A stretch of DNA of 64,000 bases from the NCBI GenBank assembly GCA_019187225.1, contig JABAQQ010000012.1:1-64000 (forward strand). The letters are read 5' to 3'. The notes beneath the pieces were generated by a model, which searched no databases, was not told where the DNA came from, and saw nothing but the letters and a program-made list of their open reading frames with translations. Source of the DNA: Saprospiraceae bacterium. GTDB taxonomy: Bacteria > Bacteroidota > Bacteroidia > Chitinophagales > Saprospiraceae. The translations under genes were made by a program, and so were the position numbers. Shown one piece after another: positions 25,801-34,117 of the stretch (within the stretch, counting starts at the first letter, position 1; every line of letters starts with the position of its first letter).

Positions 25801-27231
25801 ATGACAAATCAAAACGCATCGCAACAAAAAGCCATCGTCGTCGGCGCCGGTCTTGTCGGCTCCTTATGGGCCGTTTTTCTCGCCCGGCGCGGTTACCAGG
25901 TCGAGGTGTACGAACGCCGCCCCGATATGCGCGCTGCCGGGTACTCCGGCGGGCGCTCCATCAATCTCGCTATGAGCGAGCGCGGCTGGAAAGCCGTCGA
26001 ACAGGCCGGCATCCGCGAAAAAATTGAAAAAGTCGCCATTCCCATGCCGGGCCGGATGATGCATTCGGTAGCGGGCGAGATGACGTTCCAACCTTACGGC
26101 AAGGAAGGCCAGGCCATCTATTCTGTGTCGCGCGGTGGACTGAACTTAGAATTGCTGAACATCGCCGCTTCCTTCCCAAATGTTCAGTTCTTTTTCGACC
26201 ACCGCTGCGTCGAGGTAGACCTGGAAAATCCCGTCATTACTTTCGAGGATATGAAAACCAATGCGCTGAAAACAGTGGAAGCGCCGCTGATCTTCGCTGC
26301 CGACGGCGCTTTCAGCGCGGTGCGCTATGCACTGCAACGCACCGATCGCTTCAACTACACGCAGTTCTACCTCGAACACGGCTACAAGGAGCTGACCATT
26401 CCGCCGAATGCCGACGGCAGTCACCGGATGCAGCAAAATGCCCTGCACATCTGGCCACGCGGCAATTTTATGCTGATCGCCCTGCCCAACGCCGACGGCA
26501 GTTTTACCTGCACCCTTTTTCTGCCCTTCGAGGGAGAAGTTGCTTTCGAAAAAATAAAAACCGACGCCGACGTGTCTGCTTTTTTCCAACAATATTTTCC
26601 CGACGCCGTGCCGCTGATGCCGACGCTGATAAAAGATTTTTGGCAAAATCCGACTTCCTCGCTCGTGACGGTCAAATGCGCGCCCTGGCAATGGCAAAGC
26701 CGCATCCTGCTCATCGGCGATGCCGCGCATGCCATTGTGCCGTTCTACGGGCAAGGCATGAACGCGGGTTTCGAGGACTGCACCATCCTCGCCGCGATGC
26801 ACGACGAAATGGGCGGCGATTGGCAGCACATCCTCCCGGAATTCGCCCGGCGCCGTAAGGCCGACGGCGACGCCATCGCCGAACTCGCACAGCGCAATTT
26901 CATCGAAATGAGGGACTTAGTGGCCGATCCGAAATTTTTGCTGCGCAAAAAGATCGCCGCCCGTTTGCACGAGCAACACCCCGATTTTCTGCCGGTGTAT
27001 TCGATGGTCACCTTCAGCAATACGCCCTACCACATCGCCCTGCGCGAAGACGACGCTCAGAACGATCTGTTCCGGCAAATTCTGAGTTTGGACAATGTTG
27101 AAAACGAGTGGGACGGAGCAGGCGTGGAACAGGTGTTCAAACGGTGGACGGTAGACGGTGGACGGTGGACGGTGGACGGTGGACGGTGGACGGTAGACGG
27201 TGGACAGTGGACGGTAGACGGTAGACGGTAG
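25801..27231 (+). CDS. kmo: Kynurenine 3-monooxygenase with repeat-encoded C-terminal tail
   Basis: 476 residues. A flavoprotein that hydroxylates kynurenine in tryptophan breakdown toward NAD precursors. FAD-binding motif VVGAGLVGSLWAV (about 13-25), GGRSINLAMSERGW, and the second flavin motif LLIGDAAHAIVPFYGQGMNA. Family sequence ends near residue 447. The remaining 29 residues are tandem WTVDGGR units encoded by a GGTGGACGGTAGAC minisatellite, so the tail is translated repeat DNA. Other kynurenine genes are not in the window. Confidence 0.93.
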   Translation: MTNQNASQQKAIVVGAGLVGSLWAVFLARRGYQVEVYERRPDMRAAGYSGGRSINLAMSERGWKAVEQAGIREKIEKVAIPMPGRMMHSVAGEMTFQPYGKEGQAIYSVSRGGLNLELLNIAASFPNVQFFFDHRCVEVDLENPVITFEDMKTNALKTVEAPLIFAADGAFSAVRYALQRTDRFNYTQFYLEHGYKELTIPPNADGSHRMQQNALHIWPRGNFMLIALPNADGSFTCTLFLPFEGEVAFEKIKTDADVSAFFQQYFPDAVPLMPTLIKDFWQNPTSSLVTVKCAPWQWQSRILLIGDAAHAIVPFYGQGMNAGFEDCTILAAMHDEMGGDWQHILPEFARRRKADGDAIAELAQRNFIEMRDLVADPKFLLRKKIAARLHEQHPDFLPVYSMVTFSNTPYHIALREDDAQNDLFRQILSLDNVENEWDGAGVEQVFKRWTVDGGRWTVDGGRWTVDGGQWTVDGRR

Positions 27232-27275
27232 ACGGTAGACGGCTTACCCGCCGAAGCCTCGGCGAAGGCGGGTGG
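27140..27275. repeat. GACGGTGGACGG minisatellite and CCCGCCGAAGCC palindrome
   Basis: Tandem 7-bp units (GGTGGAC/GGTAGAC) at 27140-27241, followed by an inverted module CCCGCCGAAGCC / GGCGAAGGCGGG at 27246-27272. The first part is translated as the end of kmo. A short complementary stretch lies on the other side of moxR (28427-28451). The same unit forms the hairpin at 55562-55713. Confidence 0.88.
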
Positions 27276-27299
27276 ACGGTCTCTGTATTCCACCCTCCT

Positions 27300-28334
27300 C
27301 TACCGCGGCACCTCGATCTTTTTCACAATTTCATCCAGCACTTCGCGCGTGGTGTAGCCCTCCATTTCGCGCTCCGGGGTGAGGATAACGCGGTGGTTGA
27401 GCGCCGGAAAAGAGACATAGCGAATGTCGTCGGGCGTCACAAAATTGCGGCCCGCCATGGCGGCAACCGCTTTGGCGGTTTTCATCAGGGCGAGCGAAGC
27501 GCGGGGACTGGCGCCGAGGAAAAGATCGGCATTGTTGCGGGTGCTATGCACGATGGCGGCGATGTAGTCGAGCAATTCTTCGCGGATGTATACCTGCTCG
27601 ATCAGCCGCTGCGAATCGGCAATTTCAGCGGGAGTGATGACCGGCTCGACGGTTTCGCGCAAGACTCCTGAAAAGTCGTTTTTGAAACGGCGCAGGATGG
27701 ATTGTTCTTCTTCCAGACTCGGATATTCCAGGATGATCTTGAACAAAAAACGGTCGAGTTGCGCCTCCGGGAGTTTGTATGTACCTTCCTGCTCGATGGG
27801 GTTTTGGGTGGCGATGACGAAAAAAGGCGCTTCCATGAAATACGTAGTGCCGTCTACCGTCACCTGTTTTTCTTCCATGACCTCGAACAGGGCCGCCTGG
27901 GTTTTAGCCGGGGCGCGGTTGATCTCGTCTATCAGCACCACATTGGAAAAAATGGGCCCGGATTTGAAGTTGAAATCCGATGTTTTCATATTGAACACCG
28001 GCGTACCCACCACGTCGGCCGGCATGAGGTCGGGTGTGAACTGGATGCGGCTGAAACCCGTGTCGATGGTCCGGGCCAGCAATTTGGCGGTCAGCGTTTT
28101 GGCGATGCCTGGAACGCCTTCCAGTAACACATGACCTCCGGTGAACAGGGCGATCAACAATTGGTCGAGCATTTCCTCCTGACCCACGATTACCCGGCTG
28201 ATCTGCGCTTTCACGCGTTCGGCGCGCAGCATGACAGGCGCGACGTCCACTTGACGGTCGTCCACAGACGAATGTTCGGCTGCGCCATTGTCGGCTTCAG
28301 GTTGTTCGGGAATAATTTCTTCGTTTTCAGACAT
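27300..28334 (-). CDS. MoxR-type AAA ATPase
   Basis: 344 residues. Acidic N-terminal tail (about 35 residues), then a MoxR AAA domain: Walker A GVPGIAKT, Walker B VVLIDEINRAPAKTQAALFEVMEEKQ, sensor 1 VIATQNPIEQEGTY, and a C-terminal lid domain. MoxR ATPases act as chaperone-like partners of VWA proteins or membrane complexes. The DUF4350 gene upstream on the same strand is a common partner; no DUF58 gene is nearby. Confidence 0.93.
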   Translation of the reverse strand: MSENEEIIPEQPEADNGAAEHSSVDDRQVDVAPVMLRAERVKAQISRVIVGQEEMLDQLLIALFTGGHVLLEGVPGIAKTLTAKLLARTIDTGFSRIQFTPDLMPADVVGTPVFNMKTSDFNFKSGPIFSNVVLIDEINRAPAKTQAALFEVMEEKQVTVDGTTYFMEAPFFVIATQNPIEQEGTYKLPEAQLDRFLFKIILEYPSLEEEQSILRRFKNDFSGVLRETVEPVITPAEIADSQRLIEQVYIREELLDYIAAIVHSTRNNADLFLGASPRASLALMKTAKAVAAMAGRNFVTPDDIRYVSFPALNHRVILTPEREMEGYTTREVLDEIVKKIEVPR

Positions 28335-28426
28335 ATAGAAAAGTCATTAAGAGTCATTGGGAGAAATTGGAGTAATTATGAGGTAGTTTTTCACCCGGTT
28401 CCGATGGAAAGAGTTACATTTGAAGA

Positions 28427-28451
28427 GACCGTCTACTGTCTACCGTCCACG
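28427..28451. repeat. Short GTCTACCGTCCAC minisatellite fragment
   Basis: Four 7-bp units, complementary to the kmo-end minisatellite, about 1.2 kb away on the other side of moxR. It lies between moxR and the DUF4350 gene. A second small fragment, GTCATTAAGAGTCATTGG, lies at 28343-28360 near the moxR start. Confidence 0.7.
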
Positions 28452-28457
28452 GCCCCC

Positions 28458-29771
28458 TCATTTCGCTTTTTTCCAGAACCGCTCCATAGCGAGGTGCAAA
28501 TTTACCATCATTTCTTCGGTCGGCTGGTATTGAACGGCAGCGGTATATTGGGTAAAAATATCGCGGACCTGAGATTCCGGCACTTCAGATACTGCGGCCA
28601 AGCGTTGGAAAAAGTCGTGATCCGTATGCGGTCTGAGTGTTTCGTGGTCGAGGTGCGCGAGCAGGCCATAGCGTTCGCGGATTTGGGCGATGAAAAGTTT
28701 CATGCTTTGGATGCACAGTCCCTGGTAATTTTTTTCCCGGAAATGCAGGTTGGCGATGGTGCTGATGAATTCATAGGATGAGTTTTCATTTTTCGGCAGT
28801 ACCGGAATGACGCGCTGGCGGCGTTTGGCCCGAAAGATCAGCCAGGTCAGGGCCAGACCGGCCACAAGGTACCACGCCCAGGCCAGGGCCGGTTGTTTCA
28901 GGATGTACGACAAGGGATGCTCTTCGTCGAGCGTGCGGGAAAATGCGCTGCGGTTGCGGCGGCGCGCGACGGCCTCCGGTACACGGCTCATGGCATCCCA
29001 GTAAATATCGCCTTCCCTGAGCCAGGAAAGCACTCCTTCGAGGTAAAGGCGTGTACCGGTGCGAAGCAGGCTGTAGTTGCTGAAAACCAGCGGATTGGTG
29101 TGCAGCAAAAAATACCCTTGGCCATAGGGGTACCGGGCGAAATTGACGAGTGAATCGTTTACGTACCCGAGCGGATGATGTGGCAAAGGGGGGCAGAAAT
29201 ATTGCCCTGCGATAAAATGCCAGTTGTAAGAAACAGGTTGGTTTTGCCGGGCATAGTGAAAAATTGCGACTTCAGGAGCAGCCATTTTGGGTTCGCGCAG
29301 GGTCATGCGCACCAATGTGTCGGAGAAATAACTATAATCATTCCACTCCGCTTCCGGGCATTCCCGGTAATAAAGTTTGAACATCAGGTCGAAGGGTATC
29401 GTCTTGCTTGCTAAGAAGACGGTATTGCCCGCTTCCACGAAGCGGAGCAAATGTTCCGTGCTCGCCGAATCCATATACATCGCCTCGCCGATAAAAATGT
29501 AATTGCTGCCGCCGGTGGAGTCGAGGGGAAGTTCGCGGATGATGCTGCTCTGAATGTCTTTCAGTTGTTTGCCCGGAAAATACTTTTCGAGCAACCGGTG
29601 TACGATCTGGGTGCCGTAGGGTTCGGCATTGGTTTCCCGGTATGCCTTTTTCGACCACGAATCGCTCCAATCGAATTTGGGTTGGCCCGATTCGTAGGTA
29701 AAATAGAACGCCGCTGCCAACAGGATAAGGGCAAGAAGGGCGATGATAAGTGGCGTTCTGTTGGAAGACAT
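28458..29771 (-). CDS. DUF4350 domain membrane protein
   Basis: About 437 residues from ATG 29771 (MSSNRTPLIIALLALI); the longer open frame upstream is not family-like. One N-terminal membrane segment (7-24), a periplasmic DUF4350 region of Rossmann-like type with the conserved GTQIVHRLLEKYFP and NYIFIGEAMYMD stretches, a second membrane segment at about 300-318 (LAWAWYLVAGLALTWLIF), and a cytoplasmic C-terminal domain. Usually found with MoxR, as here. Role unknown. Confidence 0.83.
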   Translation of the reverse strand: MSSNRTPLIIALLALILLAAAFYFTYESGQPKFDWSDSWSKKAYRETNAEPYGTQIVHRLLEKYFPGKQLKDIQSSIIRELPLDSTGGSNYIFIGEAMYMDSASTEHLLRFVEAGNTVFLASKTIPFDLMFKLYYRECPEAEWNDYSYFSDTLVRMTLREPKMAAPEVAIFHYARQNQPVSYNWHFIAGQYFCPPLPHHPLGYVNDSLVNFARYPYGQGYFLLHTNPLVFSNYSLLRTGTRLYLEGVLSWLREGDIYWDAMSRVPEAVARRRNRSAFSRTLDEEHPLSYILKQPALAWAWYLVAGLALTWLIFRAKRRQRVIPVLPKNENSSYEFISTIANLHFREKNYQGLCIQSMKLFIAQIRERYGLLAHLDHETLRPHTDHDFFQRLAAVSEVPESQVRDIFTQYTAAVQYQPTEEMMVNLHLAMERFWKKAK

Positions 29772-29803
29772 GTTAAAGGAGGAAGGCAAAGTAATGAGAG
29801 GAT

Positions 29804-29967
29804 TCAGACCTCCGCCAGGAGTTTTTCGATATTCAGCACGATACCCGGCATGATATCGAGATCGTCCGACCTTCGTCCACTTCGTAGATGAGGTAATCCG
29901 GTACGGTTGCCGATACTTTGGCCTTTTTCGCGCGAGATGTCGCCGATGCTGCTGCTTCCACTTGCAT
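29804..29967 (-). pseudogene. Small Uma2-like remnant, frameshifted (tentative)
   Basis: On the minus strand, ATG 29967 opens a frame reading AKKAKVSATVPDYLIYEVDEG, which resembles short proteins that accompany Uma2 genes in Bacteroidota. That frame then leaves sense, while another frame continues with SDDLDIMPGIVLNIEKLLAEV to a stop at 29804; this resembles the end of Uma2 proteins (compare EDVLPGFEFDLGLLK in the Uma2 gene at 37.8 kb). One frame change near 29865-29885 would join them. It lies in the 318-bp spacer between the cyclophilin and DUF4350 genes. Confidence 0.4.
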
Positions 29968-30033
29968 AGGAGTGATTTTTCAACAAAAGTAAAGATTGGC
30001 AGCCGGATCCGCAAATGGGTTGATGGGTTTGCG

Positions 30034-30089
30034 GGTTAACGGGCTGACGGGTTAACGGGTCAACCCATTAACCCGTCAGCCCGTTAACC
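30034..30089. repeat. GGGTTAACGGGCTGAC hairpin
   Basis: 22-bp arms 30034-30055 and 30068-30089 are reverse complements, preceded by related GGGTTGATGGGTTTGC units. The right arm touches the stop codon of the cyclophilin gene (30090-30092), so it lies at the very 3' end of that transcript. Confidence 0.85.
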
Positions 30090-30974
30090 TTATTTTATCA
30101 CCCGCATTTTCATTTTCACATCCTGTACGGGCCGGTCGCCGGGCGCAGTTTTTACGGCGGCAATTTTGTCGATCACGTCCAGGCCCTTGATGACGCGGCC
30201 AAATACCGTGTAGTCGCGGTCGAGGAAGGGGGTGCCGCCGAGGGTCATGTATTCCTTGCGTTGTTCGGGGGTATAGTGGAAGCCTTTCTGCATCTCGATC
30301 TGGTTGAGCATTTCTTCCTTCACGGGGCCACCGCCTTGAACAATGTAGAATTGAGAACCGGACGATTTTTTCTCCGGGTTGTTGGTACGGGCTGCCGCCA
30401 GTGCGCCTTTGACGTGGCATAGCGTATCTACAAATTCGGCGGGGATCTGGTAACTCGGGCCGCCCATGCCGAGCGGCTGGCCGGCGGGCGCGTTGCGCGA
30501 TTGCGGGTCGCCGCCCTGGATCATGAAGCCGTTGATAACGCGGTGAAAGAGCAGGTCGTTGTAGTAGCCTTCTTCGGCGAGTTTGATGAAGTTGTCGCGG
30601 TGTTTGGGCGTGGCGTTGAAAAGTTCGGCGGTCATGGTGCCGAATTCGGTTTCGATTTCCACGAGGCAGCGTTCGGGTGCGGTGATCTGTACCATTTGTT
30701 TTTTAATGACTGTTTTTGAACCTTTTGTGGCTTTGAGCGTGACTTCGTAATTGCCGCTGTGGGTGTAGCGGTGTTTCGGATTGGCTTCTGTGGAGGTGGC
30801 GCCATCGCCGAAATCCCAGGCGTAGGAATCGGCTTTCAGCGAATTGTTGGTGAAGGCTACTTCCACGGGCGCGACGAGTTTGCCGGTCGGCACGGTAAAG
30901 TTGGCGACAGGTTTGACGGCGCAGGAAGCGAACGCGAGGGCGGCGAGGAGTGTGGGGAAAATGAGTTTTTGCAT
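30090..30974 (-). CDS. PKD-cyclophilin lipoprotein (peptidylprolyl isomerase)
   Basis: 294 residues. Lipoprotein signal peptide with lipobox FASC (Cys18). Residues about 22-100 form a PKD domain (YAWDFGDGATSTEANPKHRY), an Ig-like fold common on exported proteins. Residues about 105-290 form a cyclophilin-type isomerase with FHRVINGFMIQGGDP and GSQFYIVQGG. It should assist folding in the periplasm or at the outer membrane. The fusion of PKD with cyclophilin is not the usual E. coli arrangement. Confidence 0.9.
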   Translation of the reverse strand: MQKLIFPTLLAALAFASCAVKPVANFTVPTGKLVAPVEVAFTNNSLKADSYAWDFGDGATSTEANPKHRYTHSGNYEVTLKATKGSKTVIKKQMVQITAPERCLVEIETEFGTMTAELFNATPKHRDNFIKLAEEGYYNDLLFHRVINGFMIQGGDPQSRNAPAGQPLGMGGPSYQIPAEFVDTLCHVKGALAAARTNNPEKKSSGSQFYIVQGGGPVKEEMLNQIEMQKGFHYTPEQRKEYMTLGGTPFLDRDYTVFGRVIKGLDVIDKIAAVKTAPGDRPVQDVKMKMRVIK

Positions 30975-31086
30975 GATTGTTTATGTGTTGATGTGGTGAT
31001 TGGGGGATTTGAGGGGGCAAAAATGGGAATTTCCGCCCTCAACCAATAATCAAATAACCAACCTTTAATAACGCAAGTCCCTCGCG

Positions 31087-32628
31087 TTATTTCACCCTCC
31101 CCAATCCCGCTTTCGCCTGCGCGTGCAAACTCGCGGCATACTCCTCCGGTTTCATGCCAAGGCAGCGCTGGAAAGCCGCGCGGGCGTTGGCAACGTCTTT
31201 TTGCGCTTCGTACAGCAGTCCGAGTTGGAGCGCGGCATTGCAGGCGAAATACCAGGGGTCTTTGGCGCCGTTGTCCATCGTTTGGGTGTAGAGGCGAATG
31301 GCGTCCCGGCTTTTGCCCAGGAGGTGGGTAATACGGCCGAGACGGTAGGTGTATTCGAGGTTTTTTTTGCGGTCGGCAGCGTAATCGTCGGCGTTGTTTT
31401 TCAGCAGCTCGTAGGCGCGCTGGTAGTAGCCGCCGTCGAAGAGCAGGCGGGCCTCGAGCAGGCGCTGGTCGGGCATTTCGCCGGAGTCGGCTTCACGGAG
31501 CGCCGCTTTGTCGCCTTCGCTGTTGGAAGCGCCTTTGATTTTGGCATAACGCATGTAGGTGCGGTAGCCGTTGTCGTTGTCGAGGGAGAGGTGGTACCAG
31601 GCGAGTTTTTGGTAAGCTTCCTTGATGCCGTTCTCGCCTTTAAAGTGGTTGACAAAAGCCTCGATGGCTTTGTTGGCATCGGAATCGAGGCGGCGGAGTT
31701 TGGCGAGGCCAAGCAGGTAATTCCGGTAGTGGAAAGGCGCGTACTGATGCCCGGCCGGGCTTCCCTCCAGCAATCGGATGGCTTCGTCGTTCTGGCCGGT
31801 ACGCATGGCAACGGTGGCCATGGCATAAGCGGCAAGTGGGTTGGTTTTGGGTGTTAATTTACTGTTTTTCAAAGTATTCCACGCGATGTCGCCGCGGTTG
31901 TTCAGGTACAACTGGAGAAATGCGTACACCACGACGGTTTCATCCTCAAAAATAAAATCGTTCTTTTGGGAAAAGGCGAGGGCTTCTTCCAGTTCGCGCA
32001 TACCTTGTTCCATGCTGCCGTCCATACCGCCCAGCGTTTTCACCGCCCAGCGGTATTCTTCGGGCACATTGCCGATGAGCGCGTGCATGATCCCAAGGCT
32101 TTTTTTGTTGGGGGTAAAGCCGGGGAAGCGGCGCCGGTTTTCTTCCAGCAGCGCATATGCCTGTTTGATGTCGCTCATGCCGGTGAGAAAATCGCCGTAG
32201 CGGCTTCGGGTGATGGCCCATTGCAGGCGTATTTCGGCCTGGGTGTAGAGGTACCAGGGAGAATTCGAGGGGCCGCGCGCGATCTTGTCCAGGTGCGGCT
32301 CCATGTTTTTGGCCAGGCGCTGGTATTCGGCCTTGTTGTCGTTGACAAAGACGGTGAAAAAATCGAGGTAGTTCTCCAAATAGACGGCCATCAGGTTGTC
32401 CGGTTCGCTGCGCTGCATGGCGTCCAGTACCGTGCGCGCTTCCGCAAAGCGCAGGCTGGTCACTTTGCGGTAAGCATCCCTGGCGGAAAGGGAGAAATCG
32501 AAATATTTGGCTGCAATAAGATCGCAGGGTGGCAGGGTTGCAAAGTTGCAAAGTCCGGGTTTCGGGCCGGCGCTGGCAGAGCAGGTGAAAAGGCAAACGC
32601 CGAGGAATATCAATGCGTGTTTTTTCAT
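31087..32628 (-). CDS. Secreted TPR-type protein
   Basis: About 513 residues from ATG 32628 (MKKHALIFLGVCLFTC), which gives a signal peptide ending SASA-G; the longer open frame overlaps the divergent rhomboid gene. The rest is helical repeats of the TPR type throughout. No catalytic domain seen. A -7 box TACCTTTG (complement of 32649-32656) lies just upstream. The role is unknown; such proteins act as scaffolds in the periplasm. Confidence 0.82.
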   Translation of the reverse strand: MKKHALIFLGVCLFTCSASAGPKPGLCNFATLPPCDLIAAKYFDFSLSARDAYRKVTSLRFAEARTVLDAMQRSEPDNLMAVYLENYLDFFTVFVNDNKAEYQRLAKNMEPHLDKIARGPSNSPWYLYTQAEIRLQWAITRSRYGDFLTGMSDIKQAYALLEENRRRFPGFTPNKKSLGIMHALIGNVPEEYRWAVKTLGGMDGSMEQGMRELEEALAFSQKNDFIFEDETVVVYAFLQLYLNNRGDIAWNTLKNSKLTPKTNPLAAYAMATVAMRTGQNDEAIRLLEGSPAGHQYAPFHYRNYLLGLAKLRRLDSDANKAIEAFVNHFKGENGIKEAYQKLAWYHLSLDNDNGYRTYMRYAKIKGASNSEGDKAALREADSGEMPDQRLLEARLLFDGGYYQRAYELLKNNADDYAADRKKNLEYTYRLGRITHLLGKSRDAIRLYTQTMDNGAKDPWYFACNAALQLGLLYEAQKDVANARAAFQRCLGMKPEEYAASLHAQAKAGLGRVK

Positions 32629-32648
32629 CGTGTAATCGGAAAGATGCG

Positions 32649-32697
32649 CAAAGGTAAGGGGTATAAAAACGTTCGATACCGGACTTTGATACATTTG
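32649..32697. promoter_or_regulatory. Divergent -7 boxes for the TPR and rhomboid genes
   Basis: On the minus strand TACCTTTG (complement of 32649-32656) precedes the TPR gene start by 20 bp. On the plus strand TACATTTG (32690-32697) lies 50 bp before the rhomboid start. Both match TAnnTTTG. Confidence 0.55.
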
Positions 32698-32746
32698 TCC
32701 ATCTTTGCGTTGCCCGAAAACCGAGTTTGTACCACAACCACGCAAC

Positions 32747-33865
32747 ATGACATCACCGGACGACACCCGCGAATTTTCCGCCGAAGAAAATGCCCATAAG
32801 GCCCAACACACTGAAAATCATACGCCAACAGAGCCTGAGCCTTCGACCTGGCAAAGCGGCTGGGCTACGCTCCTCATCATCGGCCTGAACGTCGCCGTTT
32901 TCCTTCTAATGGCCGTCAGCGGCGTCAACATCATGCTACCGGAGACGCAGGACCTGATCGCCTGGGGCGCCAACTTCAAACCGCTTACGCTCGACGGTCA
33001 ATGGTGGCGCCTGCTGACCAATTGTTTTTTGCACATCGGCGTATTGCACCTGGCCGTGAATATGTATTCCCTGTTCAGCGTCGGCGTATTGCTGGAAAAC
33101 ATGCTCGGCAGGGCGCAATATGTCATCGCTTACCTTGTGTGCGGTTTAGCCGGAAGCGCCGCCAGCTTGTGGTGGAATGAGGCGACAGTGAGCGCCGGCG
33201 CTTCGGGCGCGATCTTCGGTATGTTCGGCTTGTTCTACGGCTGGGTCACCACCTCGCACCGGCTCTCGTCGGCGGAAAAAAAGGCGCAACTCGCCAGCGC
33301 GGGTACTTTCCTGGCTTTCAACCTGTTCATGGGTTTGAGCGGGAAAATTGACAACGCGGCCCACCTCGGCGGTCTGGCGGCGGGCATCGTCATCGGACTG
33401 CTGGTGAGCAAATGGCACGGCGCCGGCGCCTGGCGCCCGGTACTGGCCGGGAGTGCGATCGCCCTGGCGCTGGCAGCTGTTCTGATCGGCAATTCGACCA
33501 ACGACGTAAAGGCATTTCAGAAAAAAATGGAAGAGTTTTCCGGTATCGAAGAATCGGTGTTGCAACAATGGGCGTCGGCCCAAACGGTGGCCAACGCATC
33601 CAATTCTGCTCAGATGTACGAAGCTTGCACCGTTGAATGGGACAAAGCCATGGCCATCGCCCGCGAAGTAGAAGGCTATAAACTGCCGGAAAACATGCAT
33701 GCTTTTACCGTCCTGTTGGTGGACTTTTGCGAAAAACGCGGCGCCTTGCTGCGCCTGCTGCAACAAGCGACCACAAATAATTCCATCGAAGTGCAAAGTG
33801 CCATTGACTCTCTGAACACCGAACTGGAAAAAGTGAATGCGCAGATGGAGAGTTTGACGGATTAA
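32747..33865 (+). CDS. Rhomboid-family intramembrane serine protease
   Basis: About 372 residues from ATG 32747 (MTSPDDTREFSAEEN). A charged cytoplasmic N-terminal tail, then a six-segment rhomboid core: WWRLLTNCFLHIGVLHLAVNMYSL, catalytic Ser in GASGAIFG (Ser153) and the catalytic His in the AAHLGGLAAG segment. The last 120 residues are a soluble helical domain not present in minimal rhomboids. Rhomboids cleave membrane proteins within the bilayer; the substrate is unknown. Confidence 0.92.
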   Translation: MTSPDDTREFSAEENAHKAQHTENHTPTEPEPSTWQSGWATLLIIGLNVAVFLLMAVSGVNIMLPETQDLIAWGANFKPLTLDGQWWRLLTNCFLHIGVLHLAVNMYSLFSVGVLLENMLGRAQYVIAYLVCGLAGSAASLWWNEATVSAGASGAIFGMFGLFYGWVTTSHRLSSAEKKAQLASAGTFLAFNLFMGLSGKIDNAAHLGGLAAGIVIGLLVSKWHGAGAWRPVLAGSAIALALAAVLIGNSTNDVKAFQKKMEEFSGIEESVLQQWASAQTVANASNSAQMYEACTVEWDKAMAIAREVEGYKLPENMHAFTVLLVDFCEKRGALLRLLQQATTNNSIEVQSAIDSLNTELEKVNAQMESLTD

Positions 33866-33964
33866 GAAGGTAAATGCCGAAGAAGGAAATAAAGGAAATC
33901 CATCGGGGGGCGTCGGAGACACGATGATGCTTTGCGCCAGCCGGGACATGTGGTCTTTTATAAC

Positions 33965-34092
33965 ATTTCCCGCAGATACAATATTTCCCGCAGATACAAT
34001 ATTTCCCGCAGATACAATATTTCCCGCAGATACAATATTTCCCGCAGATTTTCGCAGATTTTGATCTCAATCTGCGAAAATCTGCGGGAAAT
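33965..34092. repeat. 18-bp tandem repeat closed by a 24-bp hairpin
   Basis: Four full 18-bp units (ATTTCCCGCAGATACAAT) start at 33965, 33983, 34001 and 34019. A fifth, changed unit at 34037 begins a hairpin with 24-bp perfect arms (34037-34060, 34069-34092). It lies between the convergent rhomboid and citrate synthase genes, where a two-way terminator could be useful. Confidence 0.92.
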
Positions 34093-34117
34093 GGTTCTAA
34101 GTCGCCTGCAATCAGAC

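Noticed and set aside
33965-34092. CRISPR-like array (18-bp repeats)
   Set aside because: Units are directly adjacent with no spacers, and the series ends in a hairpin; no cas genes.
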